Below are positions 38,398-47,252 of a stretch of 64,000 bases of DNA, piece after piece (positions within the stretch are counted from its first letter, which is position 1; every line of letters starts with the position of its first letter). The DNA lies in the NCBI GenBank assembly GCA_963695505.1, contig CAVOGX010000014.1:434001-498000 (forward strand), written 5' to 3'. A program made the translations under genes and the position numbers. The stretch is from JACSRF01 sp963695505. Lineage in GTDB: Bacteria > Chloroflexota > Anaerolineae > Promineifilales > Promineifilaceae. The notes below the pieces were generated by a model. It made no database searches and was not told the origin of the DNA. It saw only the letters and a list, made by a program, of their open reading frames with translations.

Positions 38398-39581
38398 GTA
38401 CAGTCCCACCACGCACACCGACCCCGGACCGCCCAGGTTGTGCACCAGGCCACGGCCGTTTCTGTCTACCGGCACCTGCGTAGCCCCCGCCCGCTGTAAG
38501 AGCTGTTCGTAGATGATGTAGGTCATGCGCACGCCGCTGGCCCCGATGGGATGGCCAAAGCATTTCAGCCCGCCGCTGGGGTTCACGGGGAAATCTCCTT
38601 CCAATGAGGAACGGCCGTCGCGGATGAACTGCGCCCCCTGCCCCTTTTCCGTGAAACCCAGGTCTTCATAGTTCAAGATTTCGGTGATGGTGAAGCAGTC
38701 GTGGACTTCGGCAAAGTCAATGGCCGCCAGTGGTTTGGCGATGCCCGCCGCTTTGTACGCCTGCTGCCCGGCCAGTTGGGTGGCCTCAAAGCCGATGAGC
38801 GATTCGGCGGCACGACCGTACCGCCCCCGTCGTCGTGGCCATGCCCATCGCCTCAATCAATATGTAATCGTCTGACTAACTGCGGCGCCAAATCGGCGCG
38901 GCACAAAATCGCCGCCGCGGCGCCATCGCTGGTGGGTGTGCAGTCGTACAGCCCCAGCGGTTCGCTGATCATCGGCGCATTGATGACCGTTTCCATGCTT
39001 ACTTCCTTCTGGAACATCGCCTTGGGATGGCGCGCCCCGTTGAAATGGTTCTTCACCGCCACCCGCGCCAGGTCTTCCTTGGTCGTGCCAAATTCCGCCA
39101 TGTGCCGCCGCGCCATCAGCCCAAACATACCCGGCGCGCTCAGCCCTTTTTGCACCAGGGGATGCCCCGTGGTCACCACCTGCCGTATCAGGCTGTCCCG
39201 CGAGGGCACGTCGCGCATCTTTTCGTTACCCAGCACCAGCACCACGTCATACAGCCCTGCCGCCACGGAGATGGCCGCATTGCGCAGGGCGTCCATGCCC
39301 GTGGCGCAGTAGTTGCTCACCCGGGTCACCGGCAGGCCGGGCATATCCAGAATGTCGGCCACAAAATCTCCGGCGTAGGCCGCATAGCTGCCGCCCAAAT
39401 TGGGCTCAAAGGTGCCCAGCCACGCCGCCTCGATGCGCTCCTTGCCGATGCCGGCGTCGGCCAGCGCCTCGTTGACGGCCTGCAAACCCTGGGCGGCAAA
39501 ACTGCGGTCTTGCAAAATGCCGAAAGGGGTGCAGCCCATGCCGATAATGGCGACCTTGTCTCGTAATGCGTCTGTGTTCAT
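38386..39581 (-). CDS. Thiolase family protein (one apparent frameshift)
   Basis: About 398 residues joined. The N-terminal part has VAIIGMGCTPFG and the nucleophile region VSNYCATGMDALRNA; after a shift near 38850 the C-terminal part has FAEVHDCFTITEILNYEDLG and GGLKCFGHPIGASG with the catalytic His and Cys. The pattern is that of SCP-x-like/archaeal acetyl-CoA acetyltransferases, usually partnered by a DUF35 zinc-ribbon protein. The only DUF35 domain seen here is in the fusion at 45.0-46.5 kb. It probably acts in acyl-CoA breakdown or condensation. Confidence 0.87.
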
Positions 39582-39729
39582 CGTTTACCTACCTCGCTTT
39601 AATTTCCCTCATCCAATTTGTAACACAGAATGAGCCAGGATGGAAAGCTTTTGGGCTGCAGAACGGCCGTTACGCCAACACCCTTTTCAACCCTTTGACA
39701 ACCCCCCACAATTAATCTACATTACATAC

Positions 39730-40137
39730 ATGGAAGCGCAGATGACTGAAACCATTCTCGCCCAATTCCCTGACACACAGGCCATTTACCTGTTTGGCTC
39801 TTTCGGCACAGAACATGAATGGCCTGCCAGTGATGTAGACATTGCTCTGCTGCTGCCCCGGATGTGGCCAAAGAAATCGATTTCCTGGCCTTGCAGGATT
39901 TGCAGTCGGCATTAGAAGATCTGTTGGGACAGACAAGTGGATTTAATTAACCTGCGCCAGGTTTCTACCGTCTTGCAAAAAGAAATCATCATGGCTGACC
40001 GGCGGATTTTCTGCGCTGATCCCTATGCCGCCGCCGAGTTTGAAATGCTTACTTTGTCTTACTACCAAAAGCTCAACAAAGAGCGGGCCGGCATCCTGGC
40101 CGAAGGCCTGCGCAGCGGCAGTTTTTACAACACATGA
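39730..40137 (+). CDS. MntA-like nucleotidyltransferase antitoxin (two apparent frameshifts)
   Basis: Minimal nucleotidyltransferase: G23-S24-F25 and D35-V-D37 in YLFGSFGTEHEWPASDVDIA are the metal and nucleotide motif. A lost C near 39860 and another shift near 39930 separate it from VDLINLRQVSTVLQKEI and the C-terminal helix (ending GSFYNT), which are clear MntA features. MntA antitoxins add AMP groups to a Tyr of the HepT toxin. The stop overlaps the hepT start by 4 nt (ATGA). Confidence 0.83.
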
Positions 40138-40547
40138 ACGATATCATCCTCAACAAAAAAGCAAGCATTGAGCGGTGCATTCAGCAAATTCAAGCCTACT
40201 ACGCTTTGGACCGCGGCCTTCCTTTTGCTGAGGACCACCTGCGCCAGGATGCCATTGGCTTGAATTTGCAGCGTGCCTGCGAATTGTCTCTTGATATTGC
40301 CAACCATTTGATCAAAATCAAGAAGTTGGGCCTGCCGCAAAGCAGCCGTGACAGTTTTGCCCTGCTGCAGCGCGCCGGAATTATCACGATGCCGCAGATG
40401 CAGGCGCTGCAAGCCATGGTGGGCTTTCGCAACGTCATGGTTCACGATTACCAGAATCTGAATCTGGACATCATGGTTGACGTGATTGAGAACCATCTTC
40501 AAGAATTGCTTGATTTTGCCAATATTGCTTTGAATGTGGTCGAGTGA
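40134..40547 (+). CDS. hepT: HepT-like HEPN ribonuclease toxin (DUF86)
   Basis: 137 residues, all-helical HEPN fold. The catalytic Rx4HxY motif is intact as R99-NVMV-H104-D-Y106; the Tyr is the residue AMPylated by MntA in the studied systems. It is tightly coupled: ATGA overlap with MntA in front and GTGA overlap with the acetyltransferase behind. Confidence 0.9.
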   Translation: MNDIILNKKASIERCIQQIQAYYALDRGLPFAEDHLRQDAIGLNLQRACELSLDIANHLIKIKKLGLPQSSRDSFALLQRAGIITMPQMQALQAMVGFRNVMVHDYQNLNLDIMVDVIENHLQELLDFANIALNVVE

Positions 40548-41023
40548 TCGCCATTGCCTTTCTCGCCGACCATCCCGAAACCATTCCCACGCTGGCGCAG
40601 TGGTTTCGTGCCCAGTGGCCGGATTATTACAATGAGCGCACCCCGGCAGAAATCGCCCAGGATTTTGCCGCCGAAGCGCACCGCGCACGCATACCCGTGC
40701 GCCTGGTGGCCTTTGCGGATGGCAAGCTGGCGGGAACGATTACTTTGCGGGAGCGCGCGCTGCAAGCCCTGCCCAAATACCAGCCCGGTCTTGGCGGCTT
40801 GTTCGTCATGGAGCGGTACCGTGGCCGCGGCATTGGCACCGAGCTGGTTCGCGCCGGCATGAATGTGGCGCGAGAACTGGGGTACGAAAGGGTTTACACC
40901 GCCACGGTCACGGCCAGGGGCATCCTGGAGCGCCTGGGCTGGCAGCTATGCAAAACAGTCACCCACGGCGATGGGCAACAACTTCTCTACTGCTATGAAT
41001 TTCATGAAGGATTGCGTCAATGA
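40544..41023 (+). CDS. GNAT family N-acetyltransferase in the MntA-HepT cassette
   Basis: 159 residues. VRLVAFADGKLAGTITL and GGLFVMERYRGRGIGTELV carry the acetyl-CoA-binding motif A; the end has RGILERLGWQL. The GTG start (40544) is supported by the N-terminus MIAIAFLADHPETIPTLAQW, a common opening of this subgroup, and by the 4-nt overlap with hepT. The substrate is unknown. Confidence 0.86.
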   Translation: MIAIAFLADHPETIPTLAQWFRAQWPDYYNERTPAEIAQDFAAEAHRARIPVRLVAFADGKLAGTITLRERALQALPKYQPGLGGLFVMERYRGRGIGTELVRAGMNVARELGYERVYTATVTARGILERLGWQLCKTVTHGDGQQLLYCYEFHEGLRQ

Positions 41024-41872
41024 ATTTTGATGGTACAAGGATTCCCAACCATCCGTACCCCGAATTGAGGGGAGTGCTTGAAATCTTTGTTGCCGCAATC
41101 AAGGCAGAATTAGCGGAAAACCTTGTCGGCTTCTACCTGGTTGGGTCACTTGGCTACAGGTGATTTTGATTTAGACAGCGACGTGGACTTCCTGGTTGTA
41201 ATCAACAGTGAGCTCACCGAAACAAACCAGAGGCGCCTTCAGGGTATACAGCAAAAAGTCCATGAGATTGATTGTTATCCAGCGAGGCATTTGGAAGGGT
41301 CATTTATCACCATCGGCGACCTCAAGGACTGGCGCACGGTGGGCAAAAAGAAGCTGTATTATTTTGACAATGGCAGCACGACGTTTGAGTGGTCAGTTCA
41401 TGATAACAACTGGCACGTCCGCTGGATTCTACGCGAGCGGGGAATTACTTTGCTGGGGCAACCGCCTGAAACCATCTTGCCCTCGATTCCTTCAGATGCG
41501 TTGGCTGGCGAAATGAAATCGTCGCTGCTCCGAAATATGAACGCTTTCGCAGATGCAATCGAAAGTCCGCTGAATTTCTGGAATTCCCAATTTGGCCAGC
41601 CCTTTGCTGTTTTAACGTGCTGCCGGATTTTACAGACGCTGCACACAGGAACGATCCAATCGAAGAAGGCGGGAGCAAAATGGGCTAAACAGTTCGTTGA
41701 CCCCAGGTGGACAAAGCTAATTGACCAGGCATGGCATGACCGTGAAGGTGTTCGTTTTGGCGTAAAGATAGGGCAGAGAGCAGATGCAAAATTACTCGAC
41801 GAGACCCTCGAATTCCTGAAATATGCTGTTTCCCTAACAGAATCTATGAAAATGCAGGCAAACACAGCTTAA
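41020..41872 (+). CDS. ANT-like nucleotidyltransferase with DUF4111-type C-terminus (one apparent frameshift)
   Basis: About 283 residues joined. The ATG (41020) overlaps the GNAT stop (ATGA). The first frame reads to GFYLVGSL; one extra G near 41154 hides the continuation ATGDFDLDSDVDFLVV, the nucleotidyltransferase motif GS-x10-DxD. The C-terminal helical half (FGQPFAVLTCCRILQTLHTG, ADAKLLDETLEFLKYAVSL) matches aminoglycoside adenylyltransferases of the aadA/DUF4111 type. It could modify an antibiotic or serve the cassette in another way. Codon use is AT-richer than the core genome. Confidence 0.82.
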
Positions 41873-42005
41873 CTCAACTCTGCCGCGGCAAGAGGCAAAG
41901 CAGCAAGTTCTCGACGCTATTACCAACCAATTCGCGCCGGCATTATTATTTGATGGGTTAACTCAGCGCCAGTTACTTAGAAACTCAAGCCAATCCTGCA
42001 TATCT

Positions 42006-42344
42006 TCAGCCGCTTTTGCGTCTACCAGGCGCAAAAGACGCCGCATGACTATGCTCGTCCCCAACTGGTCCGAAATAATCCTGGCGTTTCAGGCTTTCTT
42101 CAGAATCGGCGGCAATATCTGCTTCAATCTCTTCGACGTGTAGGTGATAATCGGTCAAAGCAGCATAAATTTGCGCCAGATGTAGATGAGGTAATTGCGT
42201 GGCGATTTCTTCAGCGGACATGCCCAATTTGTACAGACCGGCGATAGTGCGAACCGTCGTCCCTGTACCGGCAAGAATAGGACAGCCGCCCCGTAATTCT
42301 GGTTTTCGTTCAATCAATGCATCCAATGTGGGTGCTAATGCCAT
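42006..42344 (-). CDS. DUF433 domain protein (possible antitoxin)
   Basis: 112 residues. RKPELRGGCPILAGTGTTVR, then LYKLGMSAEEIATQLPHLHLAQIYAALTDY, is a DUF433 winged-helix-like domain, common as the first gene of antitoxin-PIN (DUF5615) pairs. No toxin follows: only a 27-codon open stretch in another frame (ending EFLSNWR) lies behind it, so the partner is lost or the tail is frameshifted. GAGGTG precedes the ATG. Confidence 0.8.
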   Translation of the reverse strand: MALAPTLDALIERKPELRGGCPILAGTGTTVRTIAGLYKLGMSAEEIATQLPHLHLAQIYAALTDYHLHVEEIEADIAADSEESLKRQDYFGPVGDEHSHAASFAPGRRKSG

Positions 42345-42375
42345 AGAAAATCACCTCGCTTGGGATAGTGCCTGC

Positions 42376-42384
42376 ATTATAGCA
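42376..42384 (-). promoter_or_regulatory. Extended -10 promoter of the DUF433 gene
   Basis: The minus strand reads TGCTATAAT, an exact extended -10, ~32 nt before the start codon. Confidence 0.5.
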
Positions 42385-42519
42385 CGAAACCTTATTGGTT
42401 CGGGCGTCAGGGAAGTCAGCCCCAACGAACAACATGATTTTTGTCAGGTGACACCCCTTGTCGGGTGTCTGCTATGGGGGGTAAAGGTTTATCTGTTTTA
42501 ATCAAAATATTGCATTGAA

Positions 42520-42600
42520 TTGGTATAATAGTTAGCCGCTTACAATAGTAATTATGTTGGAGAACCATGAATGTGGACGGTCAAAGTTCATTGAAGTGAA
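42520..42600 (+). promoter_or_regulatory. Promoter and ten-codon leader in front of a small orphan gene
   Basis: TGGTATAAT (42520-42528) is an extended -10. About 40 nt later GGAG precedes an ATG (42568) opening a ten-codon frame MNVDGQSSLK whose stop is followed within 1 nt by the ATG of the next frame. This may be a coupled leader peptide or the true start of a frameshifted gene. A separate hairpin (GACACCC / GGGTGTC, ~42450-42468) lies upstream. Confidence 0.4.
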
Positions 42601-42870
42601 ATGAGCACAGAAATTGAAGATGATATAGTAACAGCTTCAAACCTGTTTGGAAAGCAACATCGTTTGTCATGCCAAAGAAAGAGATTGAATCAAGATCGCT
42701 TTGGTGTAATATGGGATGACTTTTTGATTTTGACCCAACAACACTCACTTGTAGCAAGTCGCAAGGATCGAATAAGTTTCACATCGGATTATTTGGTCAT
42801 GTGCATCCGTGGCAAGATACCAAAGTTTTTGCGTATCCTAACTGCTCAAGCAATCCCGCAGTCAGTTTGA
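42601..42870 (+). CDS. Small unrecognised gene or gene fragment beside the insertion sequence
   Basis: 89 codons, AT-rich. I recognise no family. It has a mixed charged/hydrophobic composition (FGKQHRLSCQRKRLNQ, then RFGVIWDDFLILTQQHS). It follows an extended -10 promoter and a ten-codon frame. It may be a truncated 5' part of a longer gene. The stretch 42871-43010 up to the insertion sequence holds no gene I can support. Confidence 0.35.
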   Translation: MSTEIEDDIVTASNLFGKQHRLSCQRKRLNQDRFGVIWDDFLILTQQHSLVASRKDRISFTSDYLVMCIRGKIPKFLRILTAQAIPQSV

Positions 42871-43097
42871 CGAGATGCGGGTCAGGTAATCTGCGGCGAT
42901 AAAGATTTACAGGTGCTGCTTTTGAACGCCTTTTTGGTATAGGCGAAGTTTTTCGATTTGGAGGGGAGAAAATCCAGGTGTTCATTTGGCTAAAATCGGG
43001 TCCTATTTTGAATAGGCCCCGCTCAAAAACCTTGTTTTTCTGCACCTTCACCACGTACGCCAATAGGCCCCGCTAGTTGGGTCATCAGAGTTTCCCC

Positions 43098-43135
43098 TGG
43101 ATTAGAATGTTGTTGAGCGACAGCAATCTAATCCA
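43098..43135 (+). other. Hairpin in front of the transposase ribosome binding site
   Basis: TGGATTAGA and TCTAATCCA form a perfect 9-bp stem around a 20-nt loop that contains the subterminal box. AAGGAG begins at the foot of the stem. Such hairpins in other elements limit translation from outside transcripts. Confidence 0.5.
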
Positions 43136-43146
43136 AGGAGAAACCC

Positions 43147-44581
43147 ATGACCTTCCTTCACATTTTAACCGAAACCATCCCCAAAACACCATTCCCTCTG
43201 GAAGTAATGACGGCCAGTCGACAGGATTGGCCCCATTTTGTGCGCGATTGTCCCGTAGCTGCCCGTTACCTAAACTTGCTGCTACCGTTGGCCTGGCAGA
43301 ATTTCCCGGAGCGGGGTTTGAAAGCCAGAGGTCAACACACGCACACCTTGCCTTATGTCAGCTTCGTCGCAGCCTACCTGATCAAACTCCAAGAAGGATT
43401 TCGCTCTACCGACCAGTTGTGCCAGTACCTGGCGGACCATCCGGCACTCAGTTGGCTGCTTGGCTTTGCCGTGGCCCAACAAAGGTTCATACCCGGGGCT
43501 TGCCAGTTTCAAACCTGCCTGCCACGCACCCGCCATTTCAATCGCCTGCTGCGAACCTTGCCCAATACGGCGTTACAACATCTGCTTGATGGCCTGGTAC
43601 AGCAGCTGCAAGCTGCACTACGCCACATTGTCCCCACCTTTGGCCATACCGTTTCCCTCGATACCAAATTAATCCTGGCTTGGGTCAAGGAGAATAACCC
43701 CAAAGCCTATGTCAAAGAACGGTACAACCCCCAACGGCAGCCAAAAGGAGATGCAGATTGTCGTCTCAGCGGTAAACGCCGCCGCAACATCGCGCCAGAT
43801 GGCCTACCTACCCCGGCAACGAATCCGGTAGCCGGCAGCTCTGGCCTCGCCCGCTCCGATTACTATTGGGGCTATGCTTCTGGTGTGGTAGCCACTAGAA
43901 GTGCCCCAATGGGGTGAATTTGTCCTCGCCGAAATGACCCAGCCCTTCAATTGTGCTGACGTTTCTTACTTCTTTCCCTTAATGGCCGTTGTCGAACAAC
44001 GATTGGGCTTTCGCCCTTACATTGGTGCTTTAGATGCTGCTTTTGATTGTTTTTATGTCCATGAGTACTTCCACCACTCTGGAGAACAAGGCTTTGCCGC
44101 CGTGCCGCTGGCAGCCAAAGGCGGGTACACGGAACGCTTCTTCGACACCGAGGGGCGGCCGCTTTGTCAAGCCAGGCTGGCTATGCCGCTTAAGTTCACT
44201 TTCACTGACCGCACGCGCGTACTCATCACTCATGAACGCGGCAAGTACGTCTGTCCGCTTCTTTACCCGGAACCTACTGGGGAAATCTGCCCGGTCCATC
44301 ATGAGCGTTGGTCTCAGGGCGGCTGTACCGCCGATATGCCCACTTCCATTGGCGCTCGTCTCCGGTATCAGCTGGACCGCAAAAGTGAAGCATACAAAGA
44401 CGCTTACAAGCAGCGCACAGCGACTGAACGAGTCAATGCCCAGGCCAAAGCGCTAGGAATTGAGCAGCCCCATCTGATCGCCGCCAGGCCGCGATCACCG
44501 AATCAGATTGACACGTTGATCTACATCTTGATGGCAACTTACGCGCTTTGCACCGGGTTCGTCGGCAAAAAGCGGCCCTGA
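43147..44581 (+). CDS. DDE transposase (one frameshift)
   Basis: About 478 residues joined. The first frame (from ATG 43147, with AAGGAG 6 nt before) includes the likely first Asp in FGHTVSLDTKLILAWVKE and the basic stretch KGDADCRLSGKRRRN. Near 43885 the frame shifts into PQWGEFVLAEMTQPF, then the probable second Asp in YIGALDAAFDCFYVHEYF and Glu in ERVNAQAKALGIEQP. It fits the broad IS4/IS5-type DDE group; I cannot name the family. The shift lacks an obvious slippery heptamer, so an error or inactivating mutation is more likely than programmed frameshifting. Confidence 0.82.
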
Positions 44582-44679
44582 CCCCTTAGTTTTTTCATCC
44601 CCGTTTGCTTGCTGTCGCTCGTAGCTAGAAGCGGGTCCAATTTTTCCATCAAGCGGGTCCTATTTGAATAGGACCTTTC

Positions 44680-44910
44680 CTCCACGGGAATGGATGAACC
44701 AAGATAACGCGCCGCTTTTACTAAGGTAGAATCTAGCCCAGGATACTTGATTACTGAAACGTGATTCGCCACTTGGTTCAACAGCTCATTCTGTTTTTCA
44801 TCTGTTATGTTCAATCGCTCTGCGATCATATCCTTTACTTCAGCGGGTTGTCCTGAACCTCCTAGAGCGTGCCTTTAAGGCACTAGTGAACCGGGCCAGA
44901 AGGTATTAAA
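44680..44910 (-). pseudogene. Remnant of an Mrr-like restriction endonuclease, N-terminal domain
   Basis: Reading the minus strand from ~44910, pieces in different frames spell an Mrr N-terminal winged helix: ALGGSGQPAEVKDMIAERLN, then after a shift PSGESRFSNQVSWARFYLSK followed by the start of the RG(V)W region. The catalytic domain is missing; the sequence runs into the right end of the insertion sequence. It looks like a type IV restriction gene cut by insertion or deletion. The remaining 44911-45026 is AT-rich with no gene. Confidence 0.6.
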
Positions 44911-45026
44911 GTAAGCAAATCAGTAGGCTAGCAAACTCTTCTGCAATTTAATTTATTAGCATTTCATCCACCTTTAAAAAAAACAGTTTTTTGTCAGGCG
45001 AATCTACAATAGGAACGGTCAATGAG

Positions 45027-46479
45027 CTATTCCCGCACTTTGCGAATCTTCCACGAATAATGCGGCAAATCCTTGGCTGTGTGGAAGATGCGCAGGGCAA
45101 ACTCCACCGCAGCCCCCACCGCTAGCTGGCGCGGGTCGCCATCGGTCGAAGGATTGGTGATGCGCGCCCCCTCCGGCGTATCGGCGATAATCATGCCCAC
45201 CGGCGGCAGCGGCGTGGGAATGGCCCACTCCGCCACAAAGGAGGCTACCGTGCCCAGCCCGCTGAGGCGCACGCTGCTAAACCCCTCCTGCGCCCCGCAC
45301 TCATAGCAGTTGGGGCGGTGGGGCCACCACAACGCGCCGCAGTTACCGCACTTTTGGGCGTGGAAGCGCAGCAGCTCATTGCGCTCGCGGTGCAGCAGCG
45401 GCAGGGACGTCCAGGGGTCGGTGTAGGTGGGGAACAGCGGTTTCTCTTGCAGGTTCTCGCGGAAATATTGCAGCAGCGTGTAGGGCAGCTCCGTTTTGCT
45501 GTCCAGCCACGCCTGGGTGGGGCGCTTCGCCGGCCGCTGCGCAATGGCCTCGGTCACGCGGAAAAGAGTAAGCGTCCGCGCCGTCGCCGTAGCCCACCAG
45601 GGCCAGCAGGTCGCCGGGGCTGGCCGTTTCCAGCAGCAGCGCCAACTGTGCCAGCGGGAAGGCCGCGCCCAGGTTGCCCGCGCCCATGAGCAGCCGCGCC
45701 GCCGGGCTATACTTGCCCATTTTGCCAAAGCTGGCGGCCAAGGGAGAGGTTTTGGCGAGTTTCATGAGGATACGGCCGTCTGCCACGTAAACGGCCGTAC
45801 CCGCCACTGCATTCCCCTCCACCCCCGTCACCGCTAACAACCCCTTCACCGCCCGGTCCACCAGCGCAAAATAGCCCACCTCGCTGGTGTACGCTTCGTC
45901 ATCGGTGTGTAGGTAGCGAGAGTCGCTGCGCCGCCAGGTGTCAATCACCGGGTCGCTGAGGTGGTACGAGCCCAGCAGTTCCGCCAGCACCTCTTCTCCC
46001 GAACCCAGCAGCAGCGCCGCCGCGCCATCCCCACTAAACGCTTCCAGCAAGCTGCCCGGCTCGCCGCGGCGCATATCCGCCGCCGCCACCAGTGCCTGCC
46101 GCGCCGTGCCCGCTTTGATAGCGTCGAAGGCCAGGCTCAGCGCCCCCGTGCCAGCGCGCAGGCTGTCGCCGATGTCCAGCGCCCGCGCCACGTCCAGGTC
46201 GCAGGCCATGGCCACCACCGGCGCGGCGGCTTTCTCGCCAAAGGGAGGCGTGGTGGAGGCAAAGTAGAGGGCGTCAACCGACGCATCCTCATGCCCGCTC
46301 AAGGCGTGCAGCGCCGCCTCCGTGGCCATGGTCAGGCTGTCCTCGTCGTAACCCGCCACTGACCGCTCGCCCAGCAGCAGCGGCGCGACCTGCTCCAACC
46401 GCCACGCCGCACCCATGGCCGCCCGCGAAACGCGATAATGCGGAATGTACGTCCCAAAATCAATTATGCCGATGCCCAT
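45027..46479 (-). CDS. HMG-CoA synthase-like thiolase-fold protein fused to a DUF35 zinc-ribbon/OB domain (one apparent frameshift)
   Basis: About 484 residues joined. Residues 1-330 follow archaeal-type HMG-CoA synthase (MGIGIIDFGTYIPHYRV, YDEDSLTMATEAALHAL, GDGAAALLLGS, GKMGKYSPAARLLMGAGNLG). A shift near 45565 leads to a C-terminal DUF35 domain with a zinc ribbon (CGNCGALWWPHRPNCYECG) and OB fold (LGTVASFVAEWAIP). In archaea these are separate proteins of a complex with thiolase. At the nucleophile position (archaeal ACKAGT) this protein reads SLRAGTGAL, with Leu for Cys, so it may not make HMG-CoA. The frame is unbroken there. Confidence 0.8.
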
Positions 46480-46509
46480 GATTGGCTCCTTTTCGCAAAA
46501 TGCTTACAA

Positions 46510-46562
46510 AATACAGAGATTAGAGACTGGAGACTGGCAAATTTCTAATCTCCATTCTCTAA
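46510..46562. repeat. Heptamer array between the membrane protein and the HMGS-like gene
   Basis: On the minus strand the units start with the stop codon: TAGAGAA, TGGAGAT, TAGAAAT, TTGCCAG, TCTCCAG, TCTCTAA, TCTCTGT. GAGACTGGAGACTGG and its inverted form are both present. Confidence 0.8.
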
Positions 46563-47108
46563 TTTTCCCTCGACCGCAGTTGGCGCAGCAGGTAAGACAG
46601 CCCCCACAGCAGCAGCAGCACCATCAGCAGAGTGCGGTCAAAGGCGTAGGGCGGGTTGAGCAAGGCCCAGGCGATAAAGCCCGCCATGGACAGCCCCGCC
46701 AGCCAGGCCAACTGCACCAAATGGCTGCGGATGAGGTTTTTTTCGCCGGAAATGTACGCCATGTGGGGGTGTAAACGGCCGTAAAACAAGCCTCACATCC
46801 CACGCCGCCACCACACCCAGCACGCCCAAGAAAGTCCACACCACCCCGGCCTCGCTAACCCACAGCGCCCCCGCCCCACTCAAAAGAAGGGCCAGCGCCA
46901 GCCAGGGCAGCGCGCCAGGCAGCCGCCCGTGACCCAACTCCAGCCAGCCTATCCACAAAGCAGTGATAACCAGTATGACCGGCACGCCCCACCAGGCAAC
47001 GGCCGTTTCCGCCACCGCCGCCATGCCCCACCCCGCGCAGAGCATCGTCGCTCCCATTGCCAGCAATACGTACAGCAGCACCTTCAAGTCGTTGGTAGTT
47101 GTCATCAT
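46559..47108 (-). CDS. Small membrane protein of unknown function (one apparent frameshift)
   Basis: About 183 residues joined; the ATG at 47108 (MMTTTNDLKVLLYVLL) is preferred over an upstream start. Five or six hydrophobic segments (LLYVLLAMGATMLCAGWGMA, AVAWWGVPVILVITALW, WLALALLLSGAGALWVSE, VVWTFLGVLGVVAAW). A shift near 46790 leads to HLVQLAWLAGLSMAGFIAWA and a last segment LLMVLLLLWGLSYLLRQL. I recognise no family. It is the last gene of the minus-strand MoxR-DUF58 group, so a role in the same envelope process is possible. Confidence 0.6.
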
Positions 47109-47252
47109 GGGCAATTCCCTCTCAGTTGGTAAATACAAAGTTAAAGAAGTTTTTCAATAACAGGGAGGCCCGAGCCCGTCGAGGGCTGGACTTCGACAAG
47201 CTCAATCCTCATTTCGAGTTCCTATTTACCGAGGTAGTAAGTCAGTTTTTTG

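Larger units (their letters stand above)
43011..44664 (+). mobile_element. Insertion sequence with a DDE transposase and compound ends
   Basis: End-like boxes AATAGGCCCCGCT occur at 43011-43023 and 43062-43074; the opposite boxes AGCGGGTCCAATT (44630-44642) and AGCGGGTCCTATT (44652-44664) are their inverted relatives. A 12-nt subterminal box GAGCGACAGCAA (43115-43126) recurs inverted at 44609-44620. Outside the left end lies another CGGGTCCTATT (right-end-like, 42998-43008). Which pair is the true tip is uncertain (43011 or 43062 on the left). No clear target duplication is seen. Confidence 0.75.

Noticed and set aside
42445..42470. Terminator hairpin GACACCC/GGGTGTC
   Set aside because: No T-run follows on either strand and no gene ends there in a fitting orientation.
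42797..43063. Minus-strand 88-codon frame at the left end of the insertion sequence
   Set aside because: It begins in the insertion sequence end and resembles no protein; I saw no sign of the missing Mrr catalytic domain in it.
43870..43905. Programmed frameshift in the transposase gene
   Set aside because: No slippery A or T run or following stem is seen at the junction, and the window has many single-base indels in unrelated genes, so an error or mutation is simpler.
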